Shown here in pieces: positions 39,393 to 49,895 of a stretch of 64,000 bases of DNA. The notes below the pieces were generated by a model. It did not search any database and was not told where the DNA came from. It saw only the letters and a list, made by a program, of their open reading frames with translations. This stretch comes from Acrasis kona. Taxonomy: Eukaryota; Heterolobosea; Eutetramitea; Acrasida; Acrasidae. The position numbers and the translations under genes were made by a program. Within the stretch, counting starts at the first letter, position 1. Every line of letters begins with the position of its first letter. The stretch covers positions 62,001 through 126,000 of the forward strand of contig JAOPGA020000657.1 of assembly GCA_026419775.2 (NCBI GenBank), read 5' to 3'.

Positions 39393-40718
39393 ATGAGCGA
39401 TGAAAACCTGGACGAGTCTGTGTCACATCATCCACTAGAGAATAGACCAAGAAGGTACACCAGTAGTCAATATTATTTATAAACATACAACAGATCTACT
39501 GCATTCAGACCGCATCTCGGACAAAGGGATTCTGTTCAATTGTTCCTTCATGATAAACAATTTCCAGTAAAAACCAAAATTACACTTTCAGATGTATCGC
39601 TCGACGAAAAAGGCGTAAGAATTCTTGCAGAAAACCAAGCTTGGAAGGAGGTTTTAAAGATTTGCGAAAAGTGTTTACAGCTGGGCTCTGCCCCACATGA
39701 ATTGCTCCAATACCGTCTATCTCAGACCATATCCCTCCTAAGGCTACATTTACACACTTTTGCTCAACAAAACATTGACTCTTTGGGTGATTTAAACAAT
39801 AACAGCGTTTACTTTTATGAGTTCTATTCTAATCTGTACAAACAGAAAAAGGGCAACATGGTGCCATTTTCTCTGTTGCTAATTAAAGCGGTTGTGCCTC
39901 ATTTTTGCGGATCTGATGTTCAAGATGATCCCAACCAACCATCATCCGAAGACAACAAGCAAACATCAGGTACAAACATTGCTCTAGATAGACTTTACAA
40001 ATTACTACAAATATGTGGATCCAACCTAAAAGATGGAGGAGCGCTCAGCAACAATAGACATCACCCACCTCAGGAACCCATCGACGAGGAACAAGAAGCC
40101 ATATGGAAAGTGCGTCAGAGTCGTGTCATCTTGTTCATCATCAATTGCCACATCTCCTCCAAGCAGTACTCACTTGCAATCGAACTTTTAGAGAAGTTTA
40201 CGGAAAAGAATTCAAACTTTACTGAAACAAATCCTGAACAATTTATTGTGCTGATTAGCATGTTGGGTTGCTTGTATCTACAATGTGGAATGCTTCCTTT
40301 TGCAGAGAAATGTTTTCAAAGAGCTCAATCCACAGCTTCTGCTGTTGCTAATCCTCATGTAAACGTCACATGCCGTCTTCGCCTTAATGCTGGTTATTTA
40401 AAGTTCTCAATGGGAAGATACGCCGACGCAATAAAAGATTTTGAAGCAGTGTTGCAATTAGATCCTTTTAATGTCCAAGCCGCAAATAATCGTGGCATTT
40501 GTTACTTGTACTCCAAAGACTTGATTTCCGCCATCAACAGCATCGAAGAGTTTATTAGAAGGGATCCAACAAAGACTCTGGATGAGACCATTGTATATAA
40601 CCTTTCGACCATGTATGATTTGGAGAGCGAAAATAGTGCAGTCAAGAAGAAGACGATAATGACGATGATCGGAAGGTACTGTGGAGATGACTTTCCTACA
40701 AGTGCTGTAAAACTATAA
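39393..40718 (+). CDS. TRAPPC12-like TPR protein
   Basis: Exons 39393-39454 and 39494-40718 over a 39-nt intron (GTACAC donor) give 428 residues. After a polar N-terminus come helical repeats: ILAENQAWKEVLKICEKCLQ, VILFIINCHISSKQYSLAIELLE, LISMLGCLYLQCGMLPFAEKCFQRA, LRLNAGYLKFSMGRYADAIKDFEAVLQLDP and NNRGICYLYSKDL. The terminal TIVYNLSTMYDLESE is characteristic of TRAPPC12, a subunit of TRAPPIII that activates Rab1 in ER-Golgi and autophagy traffic. The distance to the actin gene is only 226 bp. Confidence 0.8.
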
Positions 40719-40944
40719 TAAAATACATGTTTTAAAATTTTGAACTTCAATCAACATGCGTCTGGATCAACTCTCATATTGTCTTTATTTAGATTAGAAA
40801 ATTTTTGGTCCACATGTCAATCAATCAATTGATTTTGAAATTAGGGGAATTTTTTATTGGACAGTGTACCTGTCAGACATACTTTAAATTCGATTTTATC
40901 GAATACATCAAAACACATCTTCATAAGAAAGAAACACAAGTACA

Positions 40945-42072
40945 ATGGCAGACGAACCCCAAGCTTTGGTTGTTGACAACGGATCCGGTATGTGCAAGGC
41001 CGGTTTTGCAGGAGATGATGCACCACGTGCTGTCTTCCCCTCCATCATTGGTAGACCCAAGCAAAAGTCCATCATGGTTGGTATGGGAAACAAGGACGCC
41101 TACGTTGGTGACGAAGCCCAATCCAAGAGAGGTATCTTGACTCTACGTTACCCAATCGAGCACGGTATTGTTACCAACTGGGACGATATGGAGAAGATCT
41201 GGCATCACACCTTCTACAATGAATTGCGTGTTGCCCCAGAGGAGCACCCCGTCTTGTTGACTGAAGCCCCATTGAACCCCAAGGCCAACAGAGAGAAGAT
41301 GACCCAAATCATGTTCGAGACCTTCTCCGTCCCAGCCATGTACGTCGCCATTCAAGCTGTCTTGTCCCTATACGCCTCCGGACGTACCACTGGTATTGTT
41401 ATGGACTCTGGTGATGGTGTCTCCCACACCGTACCAATCTACGAAGGTTATGCTCTACCCCACGCCATCTTGCGTTTGGATTTGGCCGGAAGAGACTTGA
41501 CTGACTACTTGATGAAGATTTTGATGGAACGTGGTTATTCATTCACCACCACCGCCGAACGTGAAATCGTTCGTGACATCAAGGAGAAGTTGTGCTACAT
41601 CGCACTTGACTTCGATGAGGAGATGAAGAAGGCTGCCGAGTCATCCGCTTTGGAGAAGAGCTACGAACTTCCCGACGGTAACGTCATCACCGTTGGTAAC
41701 GAGCGTTTCAGATGCCCAGAAGTCTTGTTCCAACCCAACTTCATCGGTATGGAAGCTGCTGGTGTCCACGAGACCACCTTCAACTCCATCGGTAAGTGCG
41801 ATATCGATATCAGAAAGGACTTGTACGGAAACGTTGTCTTGTCCGGTGGTACGACCATGTTCGAAGGTATTGCCGAGCGCATGACCAAGGAGTTGACCAA
41901 CTTGGCACCAGCCTCAATGAAGATCAAGGTTGTCGCCCCACCAGAACGTAAATACTCCGTCTGGATCGGTGGTTCCATCTTGGCCTCTCTATCCACTTTC
42001 CAACAAATGTGGATTTCAAAGGACGAGTACGAAGAATCTGGCCCAGGAATTGTCCACAGAAAGTGCTTCTAA
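40945..42072 (+). CDS. Actin
   Basis: 375 residues, intronless, conventional actin. It has [23 protein letters not shown] (phosphate loop 1), [15 protein letters not shown] (phosphate loop 2), [13 protein letters not shown] and the C-terminal IVHRKCF. Length is exactly that of canonical actin and there are no indels. Codon use is strongly biased to C-ending codons (GTC, ACC, TTC, AAG), unlike its neighbours, which marks very high expression. Short leader; the upstream 200 bp is AT-rich. Confidence 0.98.
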
Positions 42073-42127
42073 ATTGTTTTTTCTCTGCTCAAATAAATTC
42101 TGTATTACTTGTAATTTGTATTGTATA

Positions 42128-44152
42128 TCATCTGAACAGATCAAAATTATAAACAGTGCTTCTAACATCAAAAGGAGTGTAACAAGAAGAGTCATCTCCA
42201 CAAAGATCAACTTGTGGCTTTTCAATGTAATCTTTAATGTATTGTCTTCTTTTGATGACATCTTCTCTGTCAGCATTTGGGTGAGGAAGTCTTAGTGAGT
42301 TTAAAATTGGATGAACTTGTTTCACCAAATTCAAAAACTCTCTTTTAACAGATGTGGTGGGAAGTACAATTTTAATGTTGTTTCTATACTTTTCTTTGTT
42401 TGGAATTTTATTGTAAATATCTTTCCATTTCAACAAGAATGCAGACCAAAGGTCTCTGTCATCAAGCATTTTAGGGAACGCAACCAACTCAGGGTGGACA
42501 ATTTCCTTCATGACAGATTTCTGTTCTTGGTCCTTTGTCAGCATGAGTTCAGCCGACAAAATTGCACGATAAATGCCCAATACATTCATCGTGTCACAAG
42601 AATGAACAAAATCAATGGGACAACCAACATAATTTATGCCATCGTTAAAAGGGTCAAGTATTTTTTTACATCGAAAAGAAATCTTCGGTGTAGGTTTTCC
42701 TCTAACGATTTGTTCAATTCTACCAGCGACATCTCTCCTCTCAGAGTTAATATCTCTAGATGCTATTTGCACCGGTGCAGAAAGCGTACCGCCAGTTACA
42801 AATCTATGATATACGCGATCTGCATTATCCACTCCGTGCATCAAATCGAATGCTGCATTTCCACAAGTAATCTCTTGTGGTTTCGAATTTGCAGTGCGCA
42901 CGACGATTACAAATTCAATTACCAACTTTAAATTCAAATCGCTAATATTTGTACAAATAGCGATTCGGTCTGAACCTTCAAACACCCATTCGTCAGGTCT
43001 GCTTGGTTGCCACTGAGCTACCACACAATATACATTACTGACCAAATCACTTCCGTCGTTAAGGCACATGTATACCTTACGCTCCAGTATCAATAAATCA
43101 GCTGCGTCTCTAGCTGGTGGCATCGGAATGCCTCTAGCTTCTATCAGAGACATGCTAAAAGTGTTTTGTCTTCTCACATCTCTACCTAGCAGTTGCTTTA
43201 TGTTACAATCTATTCTCAAATCATTAGCTCGTAGTCCGCTCTCGCTCAGCAACGGACGCAAGTACTGAGAGGGCGATTGAGAGCCATCTATCAATCTCCG
43301 ATAGAGTATGCTCTTTCTAAAGGACGACGGAAGGTTCTGAAAACCTTTCAAGTAATCAAAAGGGGAAGGACGAATCATGACCATGAACCTTTTTAATTCA
43401 TACTGGTTGTTGGCATTAAACATTTCAATAATATCTGCCCAAGCTACTTTACCTACATCTTGACAATCAGCTAGCTTAACTAGCTTATCTACTTCTTCAT
43501 GTTCTAGCGCTGCTCCCATGAAACCACTGCCGCCAGTGCTTGTAGCTAATTGTTCGAATGACAGTTTGAATTCGTCGCTTGTGATGACTCCGTCGTTATC
43601 CAAATCGAACAGGTTGAAAGCATTTTGGAGCTGACGCAATACAATTTCTGGTTTATAGTAGAGATTGTAATAGTTGCGGAAGGTTGGCTCCATGAGCTCT
43701 ACGAACTCGTTGAATTCTATGGTTCCGTTGCCGTCGGTGTCGTATTGTTTAATCATATTGGCAGCTTCTATGGGCGTGATTTTGCGCCCGAATCCTTGAA
43801 ATGCTTTTATTAGTTCGGGATTTGATATTGTGCCGTCCTTGTTGTCGTCAAAGTGTTGGAATAACTTGTTCAAGTGTTTAATCTTTTCGTCGTTTAAATT
43901 TTTTGAGTTTTCGCTCATTTCATCCTCACTGTAATATGATTCTTCATCTTCTTCGTCAATGTATGATTCTTCTTGGGATTCAGGTTGATTCTTTGGTTGT
44001 GTTCTTGCCACGGGAGGAGGTTGTGAATCCTCAGAAGATTCGTGCTTCTCGTAATCTTCTTCATCCCCCTCGTCTCCTTCTTCCTCCTCTTCATCCTCTT
44101 CCACTTCGTTTGACAACCCATACACTGGAGATGTGATCTTTTGCTTGCTCAT
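42128..44152 (-). CDS. EF-hand protein with nephrocystin-1-like C-terminal domain
   Basis: 674 residues from the ATG at 44152 (the frame upstream has only non-ATG starts). An acidic Glu-rich N-terminus leads to three good EF-hands with calcium-loop residues (DDNKDGTISNPE, DTDGNGTIEFNE, DLDNDGVITSDE) and a degenerate fourth. The long C-terminal part has EIVHPELVAFPKMLDDRDLW, KWKDIYNKIPNKEKYRN, RLPHPNADRE and a final PFDVRSTVYNF. These align with the C-terminal homology domain of NPHP1, the ciliary transition-zone protein. Animal NPHP1 has an SH3 domain instead of EF-hands. The assignment rests on my recall of the family pattern. Confidence 0.65.
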   Translation of the reverse strand: MSKQKITSPVYGLSNEVEEDEEEEEGDEGDEEDYEKHESSEDSQPPPVARTQPKNQPESQEESYIDEEDEESYYSEDEMSENSKNLNDEKIKHLNKLFQHFDDNKDGTISNPELIKAFQGFGRKITPIEAANMIKQYDTDGNGTIEFNEFVELMEPTFRNYYNLYYKPEIVLRQLQNAFNLFDLDNDGVITSDEFKLSFEQLATSTGGSGFMGAALEHEEVDKLVKLADCQDVGKVAWADIIEMFNANNQYELKRFMVMIRPSPFDYLKGFQNLPSSFRKSILYRRLIDGSQSPSQYLRPLLSESGLRANDLRIDCNIKQLLGRDVRRQNTFSMSLIEARGIPMPPARDAADLLILERKVYMCLNDGSDLVSNVYCVVAQWQPSRPDEWVFEGSDRIAICTNISDLNLKLVIEFVIVVRTANSKPQEITCGNAAFDLMHGVDNADRVYHRFVTGGTLSAPVQIASRDINSERRDVAGRIEQIVRGKPTPKISFRCKKILDPFNDGINYVGCPIDFVHSCDTMNVLGIYRAILSAELMLTKDQEQKSVMKEIVHPELVAFPKMLDDRDLWSAFLLKWKDIYNKIPNKEKYRNNIKIVLPTTSVKREFLNLVKQVHPILNSLRLPHPNADREDVIKRRQYIKDYIEKPQVDLCGDDSSCYTPFDVRSTVYNFDLFR

Positions 44153-44263
44153 CACAGATTTGCGCCAAAATAGAATTATAATTACAATAATGGATGTCGA
44201 TGTGACAATCAAATTCTACTATCTTGAACAGTCCAATTGAAATAATATATTTACAATTTATTT

Positions 44264-45229
44264 TTAAAACAAGTTCCTCTTCCTCATTCCTCCTGGCTTC
44301 AAAATCTTGAAACTACACATTAAATTTTCATCCACGCACATCATGGCACCAGCATTATCGAATTCACCACAGTAATTGGGCGCACTAAATATTGTTACAA
44401 GCCTTCTTCTCGCAAAGAATTGATAACCCTCCTCCTTGACTTGATGTGCTCTGCAGATGAGGTCTAAATCGTGTTTTTGTAGGAATTCTTCTATAATGTC
44501 GGCGCCAAAGGTCCATGACACGCCCCTATCGTTATCAGACCAGCCACCCTCTCCACGCTCATTAGGATCAGACCACATTAAATCACACATCAAACCAGAG
44601 GATGGGACGTCGCATGGCCTTCTTATTTTGTTAATGTCCTCTAGGCTCTTCAGGTCTGGAGATAACCCTCCGTGGCAACAAAATATTTTATCATCGACCA
44701 CGGCCGCAACGGGCATGGAGTCAAACACCTCGGTAAACGTCTTCCACAGCTTTACATTGAACCTTCTTTTACACTCCTCATAAAACCCGTATATGCGATT
44801 GACACCCTTTGATTCATGGTTACCTCTAAGAAGAAAAATGTTTTCTGGATATTTTATTTTGTACGCTAGTAAAAGCGATATTGTTTCTATACTTTGCTTT
44901 CCTCTATCGACATAATCTCCTAGAAAAAGGTAGTTCTTTTCAGGTGGGAACCCTCCGTTATCAAACAAACGAAGAAGGTCATTATACTGCCCATGGATAT
45001 CACCACATATATTGACAGGTGCACATAATTTAAGAAGGCATGGTTGTTTTAGCATGATATCCCTGCTCCTAAAGATGAGTTCATCAATCTCCCATTGTGC
45101 TATTGGGGTTTTGCCCTGGGTGGCTCCTCTTGCGGCAAGTAGCTTTGTTATTATGGCGTCAAGGTTGAACTCTGAGGGTGGCGATTTGGTAAAGAGCATG
45201 TGTAAACGTTTTGCCGGTTGACGACTCAT
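44264..45229 (-). CDS. Protein phosphatase 1 catalytic subunit
   Basis: 321 residues, intronless, with all PPP signatures: [39 protein letters not shown], the metal-binding histidines in [10 protein letters not shown] and [11 protein letters not shown], and the [14 protein letters not shown] loop of the beta12-beta13 toxin-sensitive groove. GYEF-type features ([22 protein letters not shown]) and the hydrophobic RVxF-docking groove residues place it in PP1, not PP2A. The C-terminus ends GGMRKRNLF and lacks the TPPR CDK site of mammals. A manganese/iron-dependent Ser/Thr phosphatase working with many regulatory subunits. Confidence 0.95.
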   Translation of the reverse strand: MSRQPAKRLHMLFTKSPPSEFNLDAIITKLLAARGATQGKTPIAQWEIDELIFRSRDIMLKQPCLLKLCAPVNICGDIHGQYNDLLRLFDNGGFPPEKNYLFLGDYVDRGKQSIETISLLLAYKIKYPENIFLLRGNHESKGVNRIYGFYEECKRRFNVKLWKTFTEVFDSMPVAAVVDDKIFCCHGGLSPDLKSLEDINKIRRPCDVPSSGLMCDLMWSDPNERGEGGWSDNDRGVSWTFGADIIEEFLQKHDLDLICRAHQVKEEGYQFFARRRLVTIFSAPNYCGEFDNAGAMMCVDENLMCSFKILKPGGMRKRNLF

Positions 45230-45535
45230 TATCCATGTTAATATCCAAATGCGGTTCGTTATGAAATGGATACATCATAACGAAAAACATCCAGATATGT
45301 CGCATTACAACCGTTTGAACCACAAGAGCTATTGAAACACATCTGTTTGGCTACTTTATTTCCACTCCAAGACATCATCTTTATGGTTTGTATGTATGGT
45401 TTGGTCGGAGTGAAACAGATTATTGCGGAGCGAGCACATTTCCTTAAAATAAACATTTATTACGACGAATAACCAACAAGCTCAGTTCAAACTTTATACA
45501 AAACATTACCAACCAAGAATTCTACATTTTTCAAA
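45230..45535. other. Short intergenic region
   Basis: 306 bp between two minus-strand genes. A 65-codon ATG-initiated frame on the minus strand (45456-45259) is Cys-rich by chance or coding; I see no support for it. Probably the PP1 promoter and leader. Confidence 0.4.
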
Positions 45536-46228
45536 TCAGTATTCCTGATAATAGGGTTGTGCTGCCGGTCCCGGTCCGTACATGTCTTGACCTGATCTGA
45601 AAGGGTCTCCGTAAATGTCACCTCCATAAGGATCCCCATAAATGTCATTGTCTTGATGGTATCTTTGATATTCGTAAACCGATTGGTCTTCGTAGGAGTC
45701 TTCTGCTGGGAGTGCACTATTGTCAACTACGAACCTGGCGCCCCATAGTAATTGGAATAGTATGTAGGTAGTGCGACGTAACTGTAATACCAAATGACGG
45801 TAACGCCAGAGCCCAAATGCGTTCATTAGGTACAGCCAAAATTCAAAAGAGCTCATGACCCTGCTGTACCGTTGAAGCCAAGATTCTAATGTAGCGGTGA
45901 TGCTCTGAGAGTTAATGCTGTTTATATTTTGCATTAATGATTGTACGTAGTTTTGTTTCGGTTTTTCTTGTTTTGTTGATGTGATTTTTTTGTTGCATTT
46001 TCTCTTCATCGAGTTTTTTTTATAAATTTCATCCAGCCAAATGGGGTTTGTTGTATTCTTGAAGTGGTTTTGGACAAAAGTTTTGTTTGATCTGTATTGA
46101 TTTAACAAATTCACTAATTGAGACTCCACAATTGTATTATAAATATGGACCAACAGCATTCATACCTTGGATTGATTGTACTCAACAAAATTGTCGCCGT
46201 GCGCCTCAACTTCATCAGTGTGCTCCAT
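45536..46228 (-). CDS. Hypothetical protein with amphipathic helices and Tyr/Gly/Asp tail
   Basis: Exons 46228-46166 and 46123-45536 over a 42-nt intron (GTATGA donor, GTGGAG acceptor) give 216 residues. An acidic start and a Lys-rich middle (KRKCNKKITSTKQEKPKQ) are followed by amphipathic helices rich in Leu/Tyr/Trp (SSFEFWLYLMNAFGLWRYRH, TTYILFQLLWGARF). The C-terminal tail is Tyr/Gly/Asp/Pro-rich with repeated IYGDPYGG. No clear transmembrane helix, no known family. The start lies 46 bp from that of the divergent carboxypeptidase-like gene. Confidence 0.55.
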
Positions 46229-46274
46229 TTTGATTTGTAACAGCAAACCAAATTTGAAAAGAAATGCATGCAAG

Positions 46275-47543
46275 ATGAACTGTGTGCTTTTTATACTCGT
46301 TCTAGTCACAATTTGTGCATGTGATATGGTAGACGTTGTACTTCGATGTGCACCACAGACATCAATCAAGGAGCTAGAGCATCGTGGATACATTCTCGCA
46401 GGTTCAACATCACAAGATACATACAAAGCATCAATACCACGAGAGGAAATTGCCCAAATCTATCAAACCCCTTGTCGCATTATCGACTATGTCACAACTC
46501 CATCCGGATCGAACTTTTTTGACACCTACGCCAACTTATCCAGTACACGATCCTTTGTACTTGATGCCCATCTCAAGAACAAAAACATTTCAAGGTACAT
46601 TGAATATGGTGCAAGTCACCTGGGAGTGCCCCTGTTCGCATTATACCTTTCAACCAACATCTCTAACATGATACCTCCTGCAAACAGTACTTCTCGTACT
46701 AATCCAATTGTCATGGTTACTAGTCTCTCACACGCAAGGGAATGGATCTCAGGTATGGCAACATGTTACATAATCAATCAGTTGATCGACCAAATGACTC
46801 AAAACAATTCTCTTGTAGATTATCTCATTGTACCCGTTCTAAACCCTGACGGATTCAATTATTCCCACCATCATGATCGTTTGTGGCGGAAAAATCGTCA
46901 CACAGCAACATCAGGTGCACCAAGCAACGGCGTTGATCTTGATCGCAATTTCCCTTCAGGATGGGGTAAAGGATCCATCGACTCTCACCAACCAGGTCGG
47001 CTCATTTACAATGGAGCACACCCTTTGAGCGAATCAGAAACAATGTCTTTTGCAAACAATTTAACAAAACCATTCGTCGGCAGAGTCAAAGCGTTTCTTG
47101 ATCTTCAATCATTTGGTCAGATCATCTCCCCTTGTCCGCTATATACGAAACAAAAAGATGATAATTACGATTTACTAAGAAATCTTACTTTGCGTATCGC
47201 AAACACAATGACTTTAGTCAATGATGTGAAATATTCTGCAAAGGGTTCTACTGACTTGGGATTTACTATGGGAGGGACGTTGACTGACTTTATGTACGAA
47301 CGAGTGGGAGCTGCTAGTTTTACGGTTTATCTTAGAGATAAGGGAGAGAACAAGTGGTTACTACCTAAAGAACAAATTATACCGACATGTAAAGAAGCAT
47401 ACTCTGCCATTAAGGTCATCTCACATTGGGTCGAAAATGAAAACACAACATTAGTTGGTGTTCCTTTAGCACAATCACGAGCAGTCATGTTTGGTCCTGG
47501 ATGGACTTTGATGATATGTATTTTCCTATTAATGTATGTATAA
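46275..47543 (+). CDS. M14 carboxypeptidase-like pseudoenzyme, secreted
   Basis: 422 residues from the ATG at 46275. Signal peptide (MNCVLFILVLVTICACD), a propeptide-like region, then an M14 zinc-carboxypeptidase fold: SLSHAREW (zinc His and Glu present), PVLNPDGF, RLWRKNRH, VDLDRNFPSGW (Arg145 equivalent present) and IPTCKEA. Two essential residues are replaced: the third zinc ligand His in the usual HSYSQ reads LQSFGQ, and the catalytic Glu of FTFELRD is Tyr (FTVYLRD). It therefore should not hydrolyse peptides. A hydrophobic C-terminus (TLMICIFLLMYV) suggests a GPI signal or membrane anchor. It may act as a binding protein. Confidence 0.85.
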   Translation: MNCVLFILVLVTICACDMVDVVLRCAPQTSIKELEHRGYILAGSTSQDTYKASIPREEIAQIYQTPCRIIDYVTTPSGSNFFDTYANLSSTRSFVLDAHLKNKNISRYIEYGASHLGVPLFALYLSTNISNMIPPANSTSRTNPIVMVTSLSHAREWISGMATCYIINQLIDQMTQNNSLVDYLIVPVLNPDGFNYSHHHDRLWRKNRHTATSGAPSNGVDLDRNFPSGWGKGSIDSHQPGRLIYNGAHPLSESETMSFANNLTKPFVGRVKAFLDLQSFGQIISPCPLYTKQKDDNYDLLRNLTLRIANTMTLVNDVKYSAKGSTDLGFTMGGTLTDFMYERVGAASFTVYLRDKGENKWLLPKEQIIPTCKEAYSAIKVISHWVENENTTLVGVPLAQSRAVMFGPGWTLMICIFLLMYV

Positions 47544-47566
47544 ATAAACTTGGATTCAGAATGCAA

Positions 47567-48402
47567 CTATTTATTATAATCATACAATCCGTCAAAGTTG
47601 AGCAAATATTTAAAAGTACCGTAGTGTGGTGGATGTTTGTCGAGGGTGGCATTAACTACTGATTTTGTTTCTTTGAAAACTTCTCCGAATTTAAAGTAGT
47701 GGGCAGTTTCGTTGTTTTTAAGCTCTGAAATGTCCCAACCTTCTTGTCTTGTTGTCCAAATTGCATCGAAAAGTTCTGTTACCATCCATAGCATCTCTTC
47801 AAACAAGAAGGCCTGATTATTTACAAGACATCTTTTTTGGAAATCAACACTTTTCATTTCTCCTTCCATGAGCTTAAGCATCGGAGATTTGTTGTCTACA
47901 ATAACAAAATACCAGAAACGTTTGACTTACCTACTACAGATCCTGTATTTTTGGGACCTGGTTTCGACAATTTAGACATCACATAGTTTGTGATGTTAAT
48001 TATTGTGCAGCATAGTGGGTAAGTTCGCGTTGTCATTCGTATTGCCTTGTCCGAATGAACTTGTGCAATATACAATAAACTTGTCAAGGATAAAAGACCC
48101 ATGCCTCTAAAATCAGTGGATGGATTGCTTCCTTGAAAACCTACTTCGGGCCACCTGGGATCATTGTGCACTGTCTCTCTATACATAGGCCTATCATTAG
48201 GTCGTAATTTAGCCCACACTGTTTGTTAGACATGGGTGTGAATTTGATCTTTACGTGATATCAACATGTTTACATGATATTCGTTCGTCGCGTCGTACTT
48301 GTAATTAGTTGTATTCTTGGCCTGCCTAATCATGAATAACGCCGCAGAACTCGGTTCTTCCTTCAGAGGGCGCATCATCCTGTACCGCTCAGTAGATGAC
48401 AT
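47567..48402 (-). CDS. ELMO-domain protein (ELMOD-like)
   Basis: Exons 48402-48255, 48218-47931 and 47895-47567 (introns of 36 and 35 nt) give 254 residues. The ELMO domain spans about 45-230: LISLWAKLRPNDRP, RWPEVGFQGSNPSTDFRGMG, LLSLTSLLYIAQVH, and a C-terminal helical part with FLFEEMLWMVTELFDAIW. Stand-alone ELMODs act as GAPs for Arl2/Arf GTPases, with the conserved Arg in FQG.xPxTDFRGMG. There is no PH or RhoGEF partner domain. Both junctions are in phase. Confidence 0.88.
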
Positions 48403-48553
48403 CTCAATTTATTATTAGAAGCTTCTTATTTTTAGTAGAAATCAGATCAGATGGACGACCAGTTTATTTTACAAAATCTATATAATACCCAACATGTTAA
48501 TTCAATCATCAGTCGAGATGAGACCAAAGGATAATATCACATACATAAATAAG

Positions 48554-49508
48554 TTATTTATTTTTTACAAGATCAGCAATGAACACAAAAGCAACTGCAA
48601 GGATTCCCATAATGGCAATCATTCCAAGCAGAATACAAGTCCACCTATTCAAACTCTTTACACCTACGAGTGCTTTGTCCACTCTTTTATTTAAATTTCT
48701 TAATCTGTCAATCTCTTTAGTTGCTTTTTTGTCCAAGTCGTCTAGATAGGTATTTTGTTCGTCTAACTCGGTATGTATGCTGTTAGCCATATCATAAAGT
48801 TTTTCGAGTTTGTTCCCAAAAACATCCAAGTGTTGATCTAAATCGACCTTGTTCTGTTCAAGTAAAGCTATACCTTGCGATATATCAATCTCTGGAAGAT
48901 TTGTGATTCTTTCATCGACCAGTCCTTGTGTTGGGTCGTTGAAATCTACACTTGAAAACCCACTCAAGTTGATGTTTGTGCCGGGACTGACTTGGGATGA
49001 ACGTGGTTTTTTTGACTTTTCCTTGTGTCTATCCTTATCTGATTGCTCTATGCGTACTATGTACTGATTTATTAAATCAATGTCCTCTGCTTGTGCTGAT
49101 ATCTTTTCTTCGTGTGTCATTTTCTTGTTCTTTGTAATGAAGAAAATCTGAGTGTGTTAGCTGGTCGCGGTTGTGTGTGCTTACCTTTTTGTTGACAGTT
49201 TTGTTGTGTAATTGCTTGAGATCTTCAAAATCTTCTTTGATTGAACGAATCATTAATTTCACCTCGTGTGATAATCTTATTGTCTTTTGTTTTGGTAGCT
49301 TTTGTGAGATTGAATCATCTCTCTCTTTTATTCTCTTATCTGTAGCCTCTAGCTTTAGCTTTATGTTGAGCTTTAATCTTTCGAAGCCATTCAATCCATC
49401 AAGCACAGCTTTACTTTCATTATTTCCGTATGGAACACCAGCTATCTCTTCATATGTGTTCCCTAGACGCTTCATAAGAGCGTTCATTGTTCCTCTTGAC
49501 ATGTACAT
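48554..49508 (-). CDS. Qc-SNARE, SYP7-like
   Basis: Exons 49508-49185 and 49147-48554 over a 37-nt intron (GTAAGC..CTCAG) give 305 residues. The N-terminal half is helical (Habc-like). The SNARE motif (about 204-265) has LDVFGNKLEKLYDMANSIHT, the zero-layer Gln in ELDEQNTYLDDLD, and KRVDKALVGV. A C-terminal transmembrane anchor (CILLGMIAIMGILAVAFVFI) follows. The pattern LEKLYDMANSIHTELDEQN is close to plant SYP71, a Qc-SNARE of ER and plasma-membrane fusion. A cryptic acceptor 18 nt downstream (TTACAAAG) would drop six residues. Confidence 0.8.
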
Positions 49509-49895
49509 TGTAGATTAAGTTGATTACTGTATAATAAATTTATTTAAAACATTCTATTAATAAATTACTATTGTTAGTATACTTTTACAATAATCTCGTC
49601 CAGCCCTCGATTGGCAATAGAGAAGAGAATTACTTTGTATTACTGGCTAGGCCTTACAAAACTTCAATTTATTAGGGTTGTACAACACTGAGAAGGGGAG
49701 CTATTGCCTCGTATGACAAGACTGAAACAGTGGTACCAAACTCTACTCAAAATGGAAGAACCACAAGGATTTGAAAATAAGTTTATAACGTTCAAACAGG
49801 CACATCGCCGCCGCAGCTTCTCCTATTTTCAAACATTTTATTTGTTGCATTATCTGGTCAACCACTTTTCCGAAGAACTTTCCATTTGAAAGGAT
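49509..49895. other. Divergent promoter region with in-frame upstream ORF
   Basis: 387 bp between the SNARE gene and the 7TM gene. It holds a 58-codon ATG-initiated ORF (49713-49889, +; basic, e.g. KQAHRRRSFSYFQTFYLLHY) that is in the same frame as the downstream 7TM protein and separated from it only by one TGA and two sense codons. Confidence 0.6.

Noticed and set aside
42128-44212. Hydrophobic N-terminal extension of the EF-hand protein as a membrane anchor
   Set aside because: The extension begins at TTG only; the ATG at 44152 follows it and fits the soluble EF-hand protein.
45259-45456. 65-codon ATG frame on the minus strand before PP1
   Set aside because: Lies in the expected PP1 leader; no domain or conserved pattern; length within chance for this base composition.
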